Shown: positions 21,626 through 33,012 of the stretch, in pieces
Layout of the letters: each line of letters starts with the position of its first letter
How positions within the stretch are numbered: position 1 is the first letter of the stretch
Source: Carettochelys insculpta
Lineage: Eukaryota; Chordata; Testudines; Carettochelyidae
Assembly (NCBI RefSeq): GCF_033958435.1
Contig: NC_134161.1
Span: 13,826,001 to 13,890,000 of the forward strand
DNA: 64,000 nucleotides
Direction of reading: 5' to 3'
The notes under the pieces: generated by a model
Databases searched by the model: none
The model's input: the letters and a program-made list of their open reading frames with translations, nothing else
Told to the model about the DNA's origin: nothing
Translations under genes and position numbers: made by a program

Positions 21626-22849
21626 TTTAGCATGTAAAACAGAGAAGTAATTGCACAGGAGGTGTTGGGCCCCTGTTGACTTCAATGGAACTATTTTTGG
21701 TTCATACCTACAATAACTCTTAATTTAAAGTTGCCCTGGTTAACACTGTTTCATTATTAGTTAGCTGATCGAGTAGTGAATGTGTTCATTTGAAATTGTG
21801 AAATGTTCCAGTGTAAGATTTGCACTGATCCGCCTGCGCCTGGTGTTCCAGCCAAGGAGTAGGACAAGCCCCTGTGCTCATATCCTGCTGTACCCTTGCC
21901 TCAGCTACGTTTCAAAATTATCATTATAATTATTGGTTGCTTACAATCATTTAAAACTTGGATATGTGTTTGTCTTTTGTCTGATGAAAGAAAATTTCCT
22001 GGGACCTAACCTCTGTTTAAATTCTTATGGGGAAACTGGATTCACTTAAAACATTGTTTGGCTTAGAGTAGCATTTTTCAGGAACATAACTACAGGGTTA
22101 AGTGAGGAATTACTGTTTTATTGAGCTTAGAAATTGGCTCCGTTTTTTTGGGCATTGAATTTTTCAGTAAGACATTACAACTGTTGGATTTGCGTTTCCA
22201 TAAAATCTTCAAAAGGTGCTGATCTGTCTAAAGTAGTATTGTTATGAAGGTCTCAGTTCACACCTTTCAATGAAATCCTGCTTGACCTTTAGCGTAGTCT
22301 AGAAGAGTGTAACACCAATGTGAATATTTAGTTTAAATATTAAACCTCTTCCTATGAAGCCTCTGCTTATGGGTAGCTTTTCCATCCACAACCCCCTCTT
22401 TTTATTAATTTTCAACTGTTTTGAGTGAATGAGAGTGGAACTCTGAATAAGTAATGCTGATGGCAGGGAAAAAGGGGTTGAGTTACAGTTGAAAAACCTT
22501 TTCTACTTAATGTAAATAAAAAGTAAGTGAGGAGCTTAGTGTTTATAGCTTGCACATAAGTGTGCCGTAAAGCTGTAGCTAATTGAATGGTAAGACACTT
22601 TACTGACTAAAATATAACTGTCAGGGCAGCAGGAAATAGGGCAGCTTGACTCTAGAGAGAATTAACCCCCTGTAGATATTTTGTTGTACAGCCGTCTCAG
22701 TTTTAGTGCTGTGATTGTATCCACATCCTGGTGAGGAGCCTAGTTGCCCTCTTGACTCTTTAAGGGCCAAGTCTTTGTCAGTCAGTACAGAGCCACGCTG
22801 AACTGGCACTGTAGATGTGGATCCCTTTGGCAATTTTAGATGTAGTCTG
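21626..22849. other. No gene or clear repeat seen
   Basis: AT-rich single-copy-looking DNA with no supported features. Confidence 0.5.
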
Positions 22850-23015
22850 TAGGATCTGCCACCCAGGAGAGAGTCAAATGCTGCTCAGCTGATTAGCAGA
22901 TTGCTCACAGTCATTCCTGGCAGTATGTGTTTCCTACCAATGGTGCACATCCACATGGAGCACATAACAAAATTTATTCCACACATAGATGGGGAAAAAA
23001 ATTAGAGGGAACATG
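22850..23015 (-). mobile_element. Short MITE related to the 52870 element
   Basis: In complement it shares the order 'TTTTTTTCCCCATC…TTTGTTATGTGC…CACCA…GTGAGCAATCTGCTAATCAGCTG…CTCTCCTGGGTGGCAG' with 52870-53053, whose ends are CAGTGTTCCCTGTAAT and ATTACAGGGAACA. This copy has decayed ends (TTAGAGGGAACATGG). Confidence 0.5.
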
Positions 23016-23110
23016 GGTGGGCGGACCCCAGGTTGAAAACCACCACACTGACACTTAGGGGTTCTGGCCTTATTATGGTATGCCCTGTATAAATGTAACA
23101 ACAAGACACT

Positions 23111-23405
23111 ACGGCCGTTTCTATACAGGCCACTTTCTTTGAAAGTGGCATGGTAATACATGGCCTGAAATATGCTAATGAGGCACAGATGCAAATGCCC
23201 CATGCCTCATTAGCATACAGTCACGTGATTTGGAGTCTGGAAGACCGTTTTTCCGGACTCCAAAATGCCGTGTAGAAGCGCAGCCCCTGGGGGAGCTTCT
23301 GGAAGGAAGTCCTCCTTCTGGAGGCCCCTTCTTCCTGAAATTTTTTGAAATTCTGGAAGCTGCCCTGGGGCCGCGCTTCTACATGGCGTTTTGGAATCAG
23401 AAGAG
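23111..23405. mobile_element. Truncated foldback MITE (GCCGTTTCTA end)
   Basis: The left end GCCGTTTCTATACAGGCCAC leads into boxes TATGCTAATGAGGC and CCTCATTAGCATA, then TGGAGTCTGGAAGACCG and a GC-rich palindromic core. It matches the left half plus the turn of the complete copy at 63427 and breaks off near 23405, so the right arm is missing. Confidence 0.75.
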
Positions 23406-25035
23406 TGTTGAGGCTTATGTAGGTGTGCTTTTGTGTGTATTCATTACAGCACTCTGAGATCCTTGCATGAAATGTCCTAAGTGTCATTATCTCTAAGACT
23501 TTGCAGATTAATTAAAGAGTTTTATAGAAATTAAATAGGATTTTGTCTGTGGAAATTATTGAGAACCTATGGAATTTAATAGAAGAATAGTGGCTCTACT
23601 CTGCTAGACTTTTTAAGGGTATAGAATTTCAGGAGAATTATATGTCTGTTGAATCTTGTGGGTAGGCTTCAATATCCCATACAAATGATCACATTCTCTG
23701 TTAAATTTTTGGTGCTTATTGGGAGGAAACAGTCGTTGAGTTTGTGTTTAAAATCAAGAACCTAAAAGGGAGCAAAGAGAGTTTCAAATCCAGCAGAGTG
23801 AGGGGAAAAAAAAAAACGAAAAAAAAACGGTCTGTCAAATGCAGCAGGACAATTCATAGGTAAACATTTGTCTTTGCTGAGGATTCCTCCTTCATTTTTA
23901 GCTTTGCAGCTTTTGGCTTGTCATGACAGCATGGGTTCTCTGGTAATGATTGATTGAATACAATTTCCCTTTCAGTCTCCGCCTGAAGCCTTGTAGTTCT
24001 CCCAGACCTGCTGACACCAGAGGTTGTCAGCAACAACTGTCTGCAGGATTGTAAAAGCTGCTTTTTAAAAAGAAAACCAAAACTTTTTAAAGAGAATAAT
24101 TGGGTCTTGCTTTAAAACAATTTCTGATTAATGTCAGCTGTAGAAAAGTGAATTTAGATTGTGGGATGATGTGCAGTGATTGTTCTGAGCCCAAAACCCT
24201 GGTGGTATCACTGAACTAGGAAGAAATCTGCATCCAATTCCATGGTTAACCTCTAATTCAAATAGGCTTGTAGAGCTCCTTCCAATAGAGAAGAGACAGG
24301 AATTGGTTGTAATGAATATGGGTGGGATTCTTACTGAGGCTGCTGGATATATTTGCTAGCTCCCCCACCAAGGCAGAACCAGCTGTTGCCGAGTCACCAT
24401 ACAGACTTTCCTGAAGTTCTGGCTTGGATTGATCATGTGGAATGGGCTGAATAAAAACCCTGGATCCAAGCACTTGAAATTGTTTGGAGGCCAGATCAGA
24501 ATTTGCCACTTTAGGACTATCTCTCTATTTTACAGGTGTAATCTAGATTAATAACTACATTGACAAATTTAATTTTGTAACATTACATGGGTAGAAATAA
24601 AATTCCCAGTTTATTCAGGGCGGTATTACAAAATTGCACTAAAGTGACATAGCACAGTGTCTCCCCAGCCACATCCTTTCTAGGACATTCACACATCTAT
24701 AGGGCTTGAAAGGGCAAAACTGAGTCTCAAATATAATAGTCATGTAGGCAGAATATAAAATATTTTGGCTCCTCTGAAACCATTGTGTAAAAGGCAAGAT
24801 GGAAACACATAACATCAGATGTGGTTGCTGATATACAATTTCTCAACCTCAGAAACATGATTGCTGTTTGCTTGATGATCTTTTGGTTGCAAATGTAAAG
24901 ATTAAGTAAATATACGAAAAAAAAGCATTTAAATGAGAAATGTGTTGTACTTTAAATTTATAGGAGCTCATAACATTTTATTTTGTTTGTTTTACTTTTT
25001 TCTAGGATTAGTTTTAAACTGAATTTTTCTTGCAG
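23406..25035. other. Single-copy-looking DNA upstream of the candidate exon
   Basis: No repeat recognised apart from A-rich runs at 23810-23830. The stretch 24950-25035 becomes pyrimidine-rich and ends TTTTTCTTGCAG, forming the splice-acceptor context of the next feature. Confidence 0.5.
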
Positions 25036-25105
25036 GAAAACGCCATGGCTTTGAATGCATTTCTGGTTAACTTCCACTTACTGGTCTTGTTGCTGCAGCC
25101 ACTGG
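25036..25105 (+). CDS. Candidate first coding exon encoding a signal peptide
   Basis: The exon is bounded by TTTTTCTTGCAG on the left and CTGG/GTAAGC on the right, both close to consensus. Inside, AACGCCATGG is a near-perfect Kozak start at 25045. The 20 full codons begin MALNAFLVNF and continue with a run of Leu and Val (HLLVLLLQPL), resembling the hydrophobic core of a secretory signal peptide. The exon ends after one base of the next codon (phase 1), the usual phase between a signal peptide and an extracellular domain such as an Ig domain. The nine bases before ATG would be 5'UTR joined to an upstream exon not located here. No following exon was found, and the gene was not recognised. A chance match is possible because the exon is short. 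Confidence 0.45.
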
Positions 25106-25296
25106 GTAAGCTGGCTAGCCAGTTTCCATCAAAGATTGAAACAGGAGTATTGTGCTTAAATTGTAACTTTTTCAGTCAGTGTCCATCATTTTGTTCTTTA
25201 TAAAGCACCTGAGACAGTGAGAGCCTTGTTCATGATTGGGCCTCCAAGATCTTACTGGATGCAAATAATAACTGGAGTACCTTTTATCTCCCAGTG

Positions 25297-26066
25297 TGAT
25301 GGTGGTGGTGTTGGACTGGTTGAGCCTCATTGTCTTGGTCTTCCCCATGTTAATTCTCAAGGGAAAGACCAAGACAATAAGGATCAACCAGTCCAACAAC
25401 ACCATCATCGCATTGGGAGGGGATAACCTGGAAGATGTGGAACAGTTCACCTCCTGGAGGAGTATTATGGGCATAGATGGAGGAACAGACAAGGATATCA
25501 ATGCCAAGATAAGGAGAGCAACAGCTGCATTCAAGACTCTCTGTCCCCTATGGAGTTTACAGATATTATCTGTGAAGATGAAACTGCGGCTCAGCAACAC
25601 GAATGTGAATAGTGTGCTCTTGTATGGATGCAAGATCTGGCATACTAAAAAGTCTTCAAATCAAAAGTAACAGACATTCATAAACAGATCCCTTAAGGTA
25701 CATCCATCACATCAAATAGCAGGCCTTCGTCACAAATGAGGAGCTTTGGAGCAGAGCAGCATAAGAACCAATTGACATTGAAATCAAGAGAAGAAGTGGG
25801 GATGGTTAGGCTATGCTCTCATATAAGCATCATGCAGCATATTCTGTCAAGCTCTCACATGGATCCTGCAAGGAAAATGCAAAACAGGAAGACCTTGAAC
25901 AAAGTGGAGAAGGTCTACGGAGACTGAAGGACAACAACTGGAATGCTCCTGGAGCCAGCTATAAGTTTTGTCCCAAGACAGAGTGAAATGGAGGAGACCT
26001 GTAGATGACCTGTGCTCAGTGGAGTACAAGGGTGAAGAAGAAGTAGTAGTAGTAGTAGTAGTAGTA
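25297..26066 (+). mobile_element. RTE-like LINE 3' fragment with foldback 5' edge
   Basis: The plus strand encodes the C-terminal half of a non-LTR RT: KTKTIRINQSNNTI, DVEQFTSWRSIMGIDGGTDKDINAKIRRATAAFKTLCPLW and SNTNVNSVLLYGCKIW, then frame-broken EKVYGD…DRVKWRRPVDDLCS…YKGEEE running into a (GTA)n tail. These blocks and a trinucleotide-repeat 3' end fit the RTE clade. The first 110 bases form an inverted repeat (25297-25342 against 25363-25408), whose left arm is an inverted, diverged copy of the same coding segment. Confidence 0.75.
26040..26066 (+). repeat. (GTA)n microsatellite
   Basis: About nine GTA units at the 3' end of the RTE-like fragment, probably the expanded tail of that insertion. 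Confidence 0.9.
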
Positions 26067-26074
26067 CGTTTTTC

Positions 26075-26387
26075 CCTGTGTCTGCACGTGCCCCCTCCTT
26101 TTGAAAGGGGTATGTTAATGAGCGCGTTCGAAAGATGCTAATGACCTCATTAGCGTAATGGCGGTCACCAGATAGGAAGGAAGGACTTTTGAAAAGTGGG
26201 GGGGATCCTTTCGGAAGGTCCCGTCTCTGCGGGCGGCGCGCAATTCGAAAAGCCGCACTTTCGAATCACTGCAGCCGCCATTATGCTAATGAGGCGCTGC
26301 ATATTCTTTGCAGTGCCTCATGAACATGTTTTGAACGTGCTCATTAACATGCCCCTTTCGAAAGAAAAGGGCACGTGTAGACCCAGT
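26075..26387. mobile_element. Foldback MITE (CCTGTGTCTGCACG end)
   Basis: The left end CCTGTGTCTGCACGTGCCCC pairs with the right end GGGCACGTGTAGACCCAGT. Inner mirrored boxes include GATGCTAATGACCTCATTAGCG and TTATGCTAATGAGGCGCTGC. The core contains repeated TTCGAA and GCGCGCAATTCGAAAAG. It sits directly after the (GTA)n tail. Same group as 33866. Confidence 0.8.
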
Positions 26388-27674
26388 CTTTATCTCTCTC
26401 CAGCTAAATATTTTTGGCGCATCTCTTGTATTTTTGTATCAAAATCTTTAGTGAGAACAGACATTGCAGCATGACCAGTAGGTTACAATAAGATTTTTAT
26501 TCAAGGATTTCTTCTGCTGTGGCTCCTTGATCCTTCTTACAGACAGTCTGATGATAAAATTTTCTAATATGCTTTATTTATTGCTTCATAAAATGGAACT
26601 AGATAAGGTCTGTGACTGTGATTCCAACAATGGTGTGAAGTAAATGATGATTTCCTGGAGGGTGAAGGTGCTACCAGGGGATTCCAATTTCTGAGCAGTG
26701 CACAGGTTACATGTTTAATTTACAGTGTTGTTTGATAATAGAATGTGTTTGTAATGTTCATTTTGTTTACAGTTACGCCTGGTTTGTGATGCTGATTTTC
26801 TGAATTGACTCTTTTGGAGTAAATTGTTTTCATCCCTCAGAGTTACTACTATTATAAAAAAGCTTGCAGCAAGCCTTTATTTTTATTGCTTTGAGTGACC
26901 CTTTAATTTTTTTCTTTGTGGGAATTAATATTTTTTTTCTAGTGGAGAATTTTTTTCAGTTTGAAATCAGTAGTAGGGCGGGTAAATTTCAGATTAACAA
27001 AAATAATTGAATGTCTGTTTCCTGTCTAATTCCATTACGTAATGGGGCTTTTGCAAAGAGTCACACTGTGACAGTCATACACATGCATTTTAAAAGCAGG
27101 CTTTTATGATTCCCTCCCCCTCCGTAGCCATTTTATCAGTTATGCTACACAATTTGGGTATTTGAATGGTTGGCTGTCTTTCATTTCCAACAGCAGGGTT
27201 TTTATTAAAACAAAAAACAAAACACCCAACAATAAAACCTTCTTTTTAACGAGTTCGGCATGATGTAAAGTTGTTGCTTGGTTGCCTTCTGCTGCAGTTG
27301 ATAATCATTCAACATTATCACTGTAACAAACCCAGGGTCTCTGGTAGCATTTAGGATTCCGTTAAAGACCCAGAAATAACTGTGAGGGGGAGGGAATAAC
27401 TCTGGTCAGCAGAGAGAAGCAACATAAGTCACATGCTCTTACTGCTATTTCCTTGCCAGCTCCTGATGAAATGAATTATTGACTTCTTCAGCAGAGATGA
27501 GAGGGAGATAATATTACTTTGCATCCTTGAGAGCCTAATTAGTGTGTTAAGTCAGTAGCAGTCTGCCCTCCACATCTTTCCCCTGTCATGGAACAAAACA
27601 GTTTGCCTATCTGTTATGAGTGTGTTAATTTTCTTTCTGCAACTCTCCTACAACAGTCATAATATCCAGTGTCA
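26388..27674. other. Single-copy-looking AT-rich DNA
   Basis: No repeats or exons recognised. The texture at 26850-27560 (few CpG, TAAT-rich, no repeat boundaries) would suit conserved non-coding DNA, but conservation cannot be judged from one sequence. Confidence 0.4.
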
Positions 27675-27679
27675 CTAGG

Positions 27680-28365
27680 GCTGCGTCTACACGTGCACGC
27701 TACTTCGAAGTAGCGGCCCCAACTTCGAAATAGCGCCCGTCACGGCTACACGTGTTGGGCGCTATTTCAAAGTTGAAATCGACGTTAGGCGGCGAGACGT
27801 CGAAGTCGCTAACCCCATGAGGGGATGGGAATAGCGCCCTACTTTGAAGTTGAACATCGAAGTAGGGCACGTGTAGACAATCCGCATCCCGCAACATCGA
27901 AATAGCGGGGTCTGCCATGGCGGCCATCAGCTGAGGGGTTGAGAGACGCTCTCTCTCCAGCCCCTGTGGGGCACTATGGTCACCGTGTGCAGCAGCCCTT
28001 AGCCCAGGGCTTCTGGCTGCTGCTGCTGCTGCTGCAGCTGGGGATCCATGCTGCATGCACAGGGTCTGCAACCAGTTGTCGGCTCTGTGGATCTTGTGTT
28101 GTTTAGTGCAACTGTGTCTGGGAGGGGCCCTTTAAGGGAGCGGCTTGCTGTTGAGTCCGCCCTGTGACCCTGTCTGCAGCTGTTCCTGGCACCCTTATTT
28201 CGATGTGTGCTACTTTGGCGTGTAGACGTTCCCTCGCAGCACCTATTTTGATGTGGTGCTGCCCAACGTCGAAGTTGAACATCGACGTTGCCAGCCCTGG
28301 AGGACGTGTAGACGTTATTCATCGAAATAAGCTATTTCGATGTAGCGTGCACGTGTAGACGTAGC
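27680..28365. mobile_element. Large MITE with perfect 5-bp target duplication
   Basis: The ends GCTGCGTCTACACGTGCACGC and GCGTGCACGTGTAGACGTAGC are inverted repeats, flanked by CTAGG at 27675-27679 and 28366-28370. The interior is GC-rich with many TTCGAA and CGAAATAG motifs, four further internal CGTGTAGAC-type boxes (near 27745, 27868, 28220 and 28303) and a GCT-repeat tract around 28015-28040. Open frames on both strands are not supported as genes. Confidence 0.82.
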
Positions 28366-28389
28366 CTAGGAGTGGTAGTATAGTATCTA

Positions 28390-28710
28390 GCGCAACTATG
28401 AGCAACCTTTTTTGAGGTGTAGTGCTGAAAGTTGACCTTTTTAATCTCTACGTGTAGTCCAAGTGCCAGTGATACTTTTTAAAGTCACTAATAGTTCTCA
28501 TCTTTAACAAACAAAGGTGCAGAGCTTTACTCTTTAGGTGGTGGTTGGTAGCTTTAACTTGTCTTTTGTTAATTCACAGGTGACATGGCTTTGAGCAAGC
28601 TCCCAGCTCTATAGGGGAGGAGGGATGGGGTTGAGATTTTGCCTTGCATGCCTATGAAAGTCAGCTCAAATGCCACTCTTTGCACCTGTGTTGGGGTTGC
28701 TGACCCCTGG
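28390..28710. mobile_element. hAT-like fragment
   Basis: Shares GGTGGTGGTTGGTAGC and GGCTTTGAGCAAGCTC with the copy at 63005, and ends GTTGCTGACCCCTGG like the 7187 element. The other end (TGAGCAACC) is decayed. No coding capacity. Confidence 0.65.
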
Positions 28711-28989
28711 CCTCACCTAAACATTACACTAATCGGAGTGTTGCAGAGTGTTCTATGAGATTTAAAATAAATTAATGTTGGATTCTTTTTATTTACTTTC
28801 TGTTTTTCAAGCCTTTAAGGTGCCCTTGAGTCATATTTTCAAACTTTTCTCCACAAACATGAGAGCTAAAATTTGTAGATTATTATGTACTCATAAAATT
28901 CCAGGAGCTGGGCTTTAAGAGGAGAGAAAAGCCCAGACATTGTGAGACTTGCAACATAATTATAAGAGTTGACCAGATTATAATCTTGT

Positions 28990-29112
28990 TACAGGGGGTC
29001 TGATTCTGTGATCTGAACTTAGTTCTACTAGTGTAGATCAAAAGTAAATGCCCTGAAATCAGTGAAGTTGGAGTCATACCAGAATAAATGAGATCAGAAT
29101 CAAACCTGGTAA
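28990..29112. repeat. Ancient short palindromic repeat
   Basis: The left half GGTCTGATTCTGTGATCTGAAC and the right half AATGAGATCAGAATCAAACC are a decayed inverted repeat around TGAAATCAGTGAAGTTGGAGT. Similar palindromes with a central 'TTGA(A)GTCAAT' box occur near 35040-35110, 35175-35320 and 43485-43530. Confidence 0.5.
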
Positions 29113-29259
29113 TTACTGCTGTGGAAAGTTTGTGTAACTTTTGAAAAATTGACCCTTCTATACCTATTACAAGATACACACACTTTTTAAACATCCAGAA
29201 TTAGGCTTTTTTTGGTCAGGCATTCAGAATGCTATGAGAAATGAAAGATACAGTGTTAC

Positions 29260-30540
29260 TTTCTAAGATGTTGGAGTCACTGAAACAATAGCTCAACAAA
29301 ATGATACAAGGAGCAAAGAGCCTGTTTTACCCGAGCCCCTATCTATTTTTATCACGAATGAATGTCTGTAAAGTGTTAAACCCAGAGCTAGGAGGTGCTG
29401 TGTTCCTTCTTCAAAATGATCCCACCAGTGCTGCCACCATGTCAAGGCTGTTCCCCACTCTGACACTCTGGCTATGTCTACATTGCCAAAATTTGTCTGC
29501 AAAAGGTATGCTAATTGCACAATACATTTGTGTATCTCCTGCCAACAGTTTTGTTGGGAGAGGCTTTCCTGACATGTGGCCCGTCCGCGTTGGGCCAAAT
29601 GTCACGAAAACCCCCTCTGCCAACACATCCCCTCTTCCTTGTGGAACGAAGAAGACAGGGATGTTGGCAGAAAGCTCCTGACACAGCAGACTGAGACCTG
29701 ACAGAAGCAGACACAGCAGACCTGACAGAAGCCTGCGATATAGACATAGCTTCTGAGTGCAGAAGGTGCGGGTCCATAAAAGTCCTTAAAAATACCTTGC
29801 CTCTATAGGCTTGTGCTTGAAAGCTTCCCAAGGTCGTAGATTCCCAGGCCCTGGGAGGTAGCTGCCACCATCCAAGTGAGAAAATCCCTCTTTAGAACCC
29901 AGGAAGACACACTTGGGTAACCCCAAGCTCTTAACTGTCCCTTAGTAGAGAATTTGAAAATAAAGAGAGAGAGAAGAAAATAAATACATTGAAGTTTCTG
30001 ATAGCTGCATTTTCAGTTTTAAGCATGCGTGTACACACAGCCTCCTCTAGGAGACAGGAATCAACTCATTGCCTTACAAAGGTGATTTATTAACAAAACA
30101 CGAAGATTTGCTTGATAACGTATACTTTTTTGCTAGGTGTTACAGAACAATTAAAAAAGGTAGGTAATAGAAGAGAATTACTTTCCTGGGAGTCAGTTTA
30201 AAAGTTACTATGTACAAGTGGGGTACATCAGCCTAAGAAGTCCCACACCAAACCCAAATTTAACAAAAAGTAACCTGATCATGTCTGACTAAACAGTTCC
30301 TTTCTACTCACATGCTTGTTATTCCATGATTTCTTTCAAGACTGGGATATTTTTGAAATTTTCGAAACTTGGTTTCAGACTTAATCCATTTCTGCCTCTC
30401 CTCTCTGGCTACACAAAAGACTGTCTCAGCAGGTAACTGCTTCAGTTCAAAAATCCCCCTTTCTCTTTTCACTGGCTAACCTGGCTGCTTGCTTGTCTCT
30501 AGCTTTAACCCTTTATAGGCATTCATTCATGAAGATTTTA
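29260..30540. repeat. LTR-like or long interspersed repeat block, unclassified
   Basis: The segment has CCACTCTGACACTCTGG, interrupted by a MITE at 29471, then CCTTGCCTCTATAGGC…AGGCCCTGGGAGGTAGC and a long AC-rich downstream part. The style resembles a repeat common in turtle genomes from memory, but no terminal TG…CA repeat or coding region was found. Short repeated CAGACCTGACAGAAGC units lie at 29690-29735. Confidence 0.35.
29471..29750. mobile_element. MITE (GCTATGTCTACATTGCC end)
   Basis: The left end GCTATGTCTACATTGCC matches the complement of the right end GATATAGACATAGC. Flanks CTCTG and TTCTG fit a 5-bp target duplication with one change. It interrupts the unclassified repeat block. 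Confidence 0.65.
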
Positions 30541-32735
30541 GTAGAGGTTGGCGCTTTCTAGGCTGGCACCCTCAGGACCTGACTGGTGCCCTGGGCCACA
30601 TCAAGTCTAAGCTACCCTGGTGACCCCATTAAAAGGGGGTAGTGATCCATTTTGGGTCTTGACCCACAGTTTGAGAACAGCTGTTGTGGGCTAATCCATA
30701 GACTTGTTTCAACAGGCAGCTTCAACGAAGAAACTAACATATTATAATAATACTTAAATATTTCATGCAATGTATGTATGTAGGATAATATATTTATCCC
30801 AGTGAGCTCCTGATCTGCAAGGAGACTGTGACTGGCTCAGGGTTATATAAATAGGTACTTATTTCAAAATAGAGAATTGAACTGAAATTTCTTGAATCTT
30901 AAGATACTGCCTTAGCCACTGGAGCATCCTTCCTCTCTAATCTTCTTTGTATTCCTATTTTTATTTTAAATATGGCATCTGAGTTGTTGTAACCTGTTGG
31001 TAGGAGCTTCGGCTTCTGCCTTTTGTGGTGGAGCTTGGGATTCAGCCCTATTGGTGGGAGCTACTGTTACTCCTCTAGGAAATGACCAGTGAAACTGGGA
31101 TTATTTCCATTCATTTGGGTGGGCATGGTTTCAGTTTTTGGATAAAAGTCTTCCTAAAGTGCCACACACCTGTATCTCTCCTTGAATTGAGAGGAGAGTT
31201 GATGGTCCCCAGCACTTTAACAAGCATTAGATTTCCCAGGATCAAAGTGTGGGACAGCAAAAGTAGTAGCTGTGATGGTTTGCCAGTTTCCACAATGAAG
31301 ATCAGAATGGAAGGTCATCTGTTTTCCTCAAGGCTTGGAAAAAAATGGAAATAATCAAATATTAGGATTTTTCAGAATTGAGTAATTTTGAGCATCTAAC
31401 TGAAGGAATTTTAAAGGGGCCTGATGAGGGTGCTGAGAGCATACTACGATGAGTTAGCTTGCAAATGCTTGGCTGCAATTAACGTATTTGGAAAGCAACT
31501 TCTTGTATAGCTTCCTTTATAACTACATGGAATGTTTCTTCAAAATGACCCTGGCATTGATGGGGCCAGTGTTTTCATATGTGCTTAACCTATTTGAAAA
31601 GGGAGGTTTCATGTAGTGGCATGTTGCCTGGCCTCTAGCAGAGTGATTATGGCAGAACACGAAATGATAGGGTGAAAAATAAAAGCGTCAAAGTGAAGTC
31701 TTTATGATAAATTAATGCACTGCATTTGTGCATTACCTACTGATACTAATGTTGACCCTGGAATGATAAGATTGTCCTTTGATGGTGAATATACTTTGGA
31801 AGTTCTAAGAAAATAAGATTCCATTGTGTGCTTGGTTTACATGGTTTCAGATTAGCTTGAGGGTGGATGAAGGTTAGATAAGATGGACTTTTTTTTTGTG
31901 GGTGGGGACAGGCGGCCCTGGGGTTTAAATTTATATACTACTTCCTTAACTAGACATAGGGCCTTGCCTTTTAAAAGGTGAGGTCAGGAATGTTCTGTAG
32001 CGGTCTGTGTTCAACCATTGACTGATTCATTCTTAAAAGTTTCTCATATAACTAAATATCAGTAAAAAGCAGGATGACGACAGGACTCTGTTACATGGCA
32101 AAAAAGATTGATTCAGACTTTAAATCACCTTTAAATGATAAAGGATTGTTTGGTGCTGTGGCTGAATGAATTTTTTCATGACTGTGATGGGATTTAAGAT
32201 CCAAATAGCCTCTTCTAACCCTGTGCAGTCTCATTGTAAAGCTGTTTGTGATAAACATACTTCTGATGACAGGCCAGTGTATTTTCCTCAATTTCCATTA
32301 ACGTTTGTTGTGAACAGTTTAAACCTGCACTTTGGTATAATTTGCGTATTGAGTTTGAAAAACAGCTTTATGGGAGAACAGTAATACTTAAATCAACAGC
32401 GTTTCAGAAAAGGAAAGAAAAAAATGAGAGCATTGCTTATAAATCTGATACTGTAACTCAGTAGCTGCTCCTAATGGGAAGTTTTATCAAAGAATGCTTA
32501 TAGTTAGTGAGTAGTCCTTTACAAGACTTTATTGTCCAGGCTAAAATATAAGGAACCAGAGGGTTGAAGTTTGGTCTATATCCAGCAGTCTCAGTGAAGA
32601 ATATTCATTCCTGCTGACTCTTGTCTCATCTGTTCTGTGAGGGGCACTATGTTACTCACATATTAATATGTAATTTTTAAAATCAGTGTTTTCAAACTAC
32701 TGGAGTTCTTGATGAATGTATGGCATGTGATTCTT
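30541..32735. other. No gene or clear repeat seen
   Basis: AT-rich DNA. The open frame at 31082-31354 (90 codons) has no motif and no splice context. Confidence 0.45.
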
Positions 32736-32740
32736 GGTAG

Positions 32741-33012
32741 TTTTGAGATGTGTCCCCCCACATGGGTGCTCTACTTCCCTCCTCTCCTTTCCTTGCTTTG
32801 GAGCATCCTGCTTCAGCTGCTAGGGTAGAGAAGGAAGGGAGGGACTGCGCTGTGCCAGATAACATGAGGAGGCTCTGTTGCACACCAGAAACCACAGCTA
32901 TAGAAAAATCTCTGACCGCTGGCACGAGGATGCACCGACACTGAGACTGGAACATCTGTGAGGGGGACACATCTCAACGAACTATTGTTTCTGCACAAGG
33001 TGAGTAACTTCT
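32741..33012. mobile_element. DIRS-related terminal unit, solo
   Basis: Starts GAGATGTGTCCCCCCACATGG and ends GGGGGACACATCTC…GGTGAGTAAC, matching the order of 20508-20807 in the DIRS element: the outer part of the complementary region followed by the right terminal repeat. The middle differs strongly. No gag, RT or recombinase sequence lies nearby. Either a non-autonomous derivative or a deletion remnant. Confidence 0.65.

Noticed and set aside
25045..25105. Possible match of the candidate exon to the start of TNFRSF19
   Set aside because: Only a loose likeness in the first residues and Leu-rich core; most positions differ, so no gene name was assigned.
25172..25633. A 153-codon minus-strand open frame
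   Set aside because: Antisense of the RTE-like fragment plus its inverted arm; it only looks coherent because the arm encodes part of the LINE protein on this strand.
27700..28322. Two minus-strand open frames with Ala/Gln runs
   Set aside because: They come from the GCT tract and the GC-rich core of a MITE; no start context or domain.
33001..33012. GGTGAGTAAC as an exon donor
   Set aside because: It is part of the conserved DIRS terminal repeat (complement GTTACTCACC also at 20485-20495), not a splice site of a host gene.
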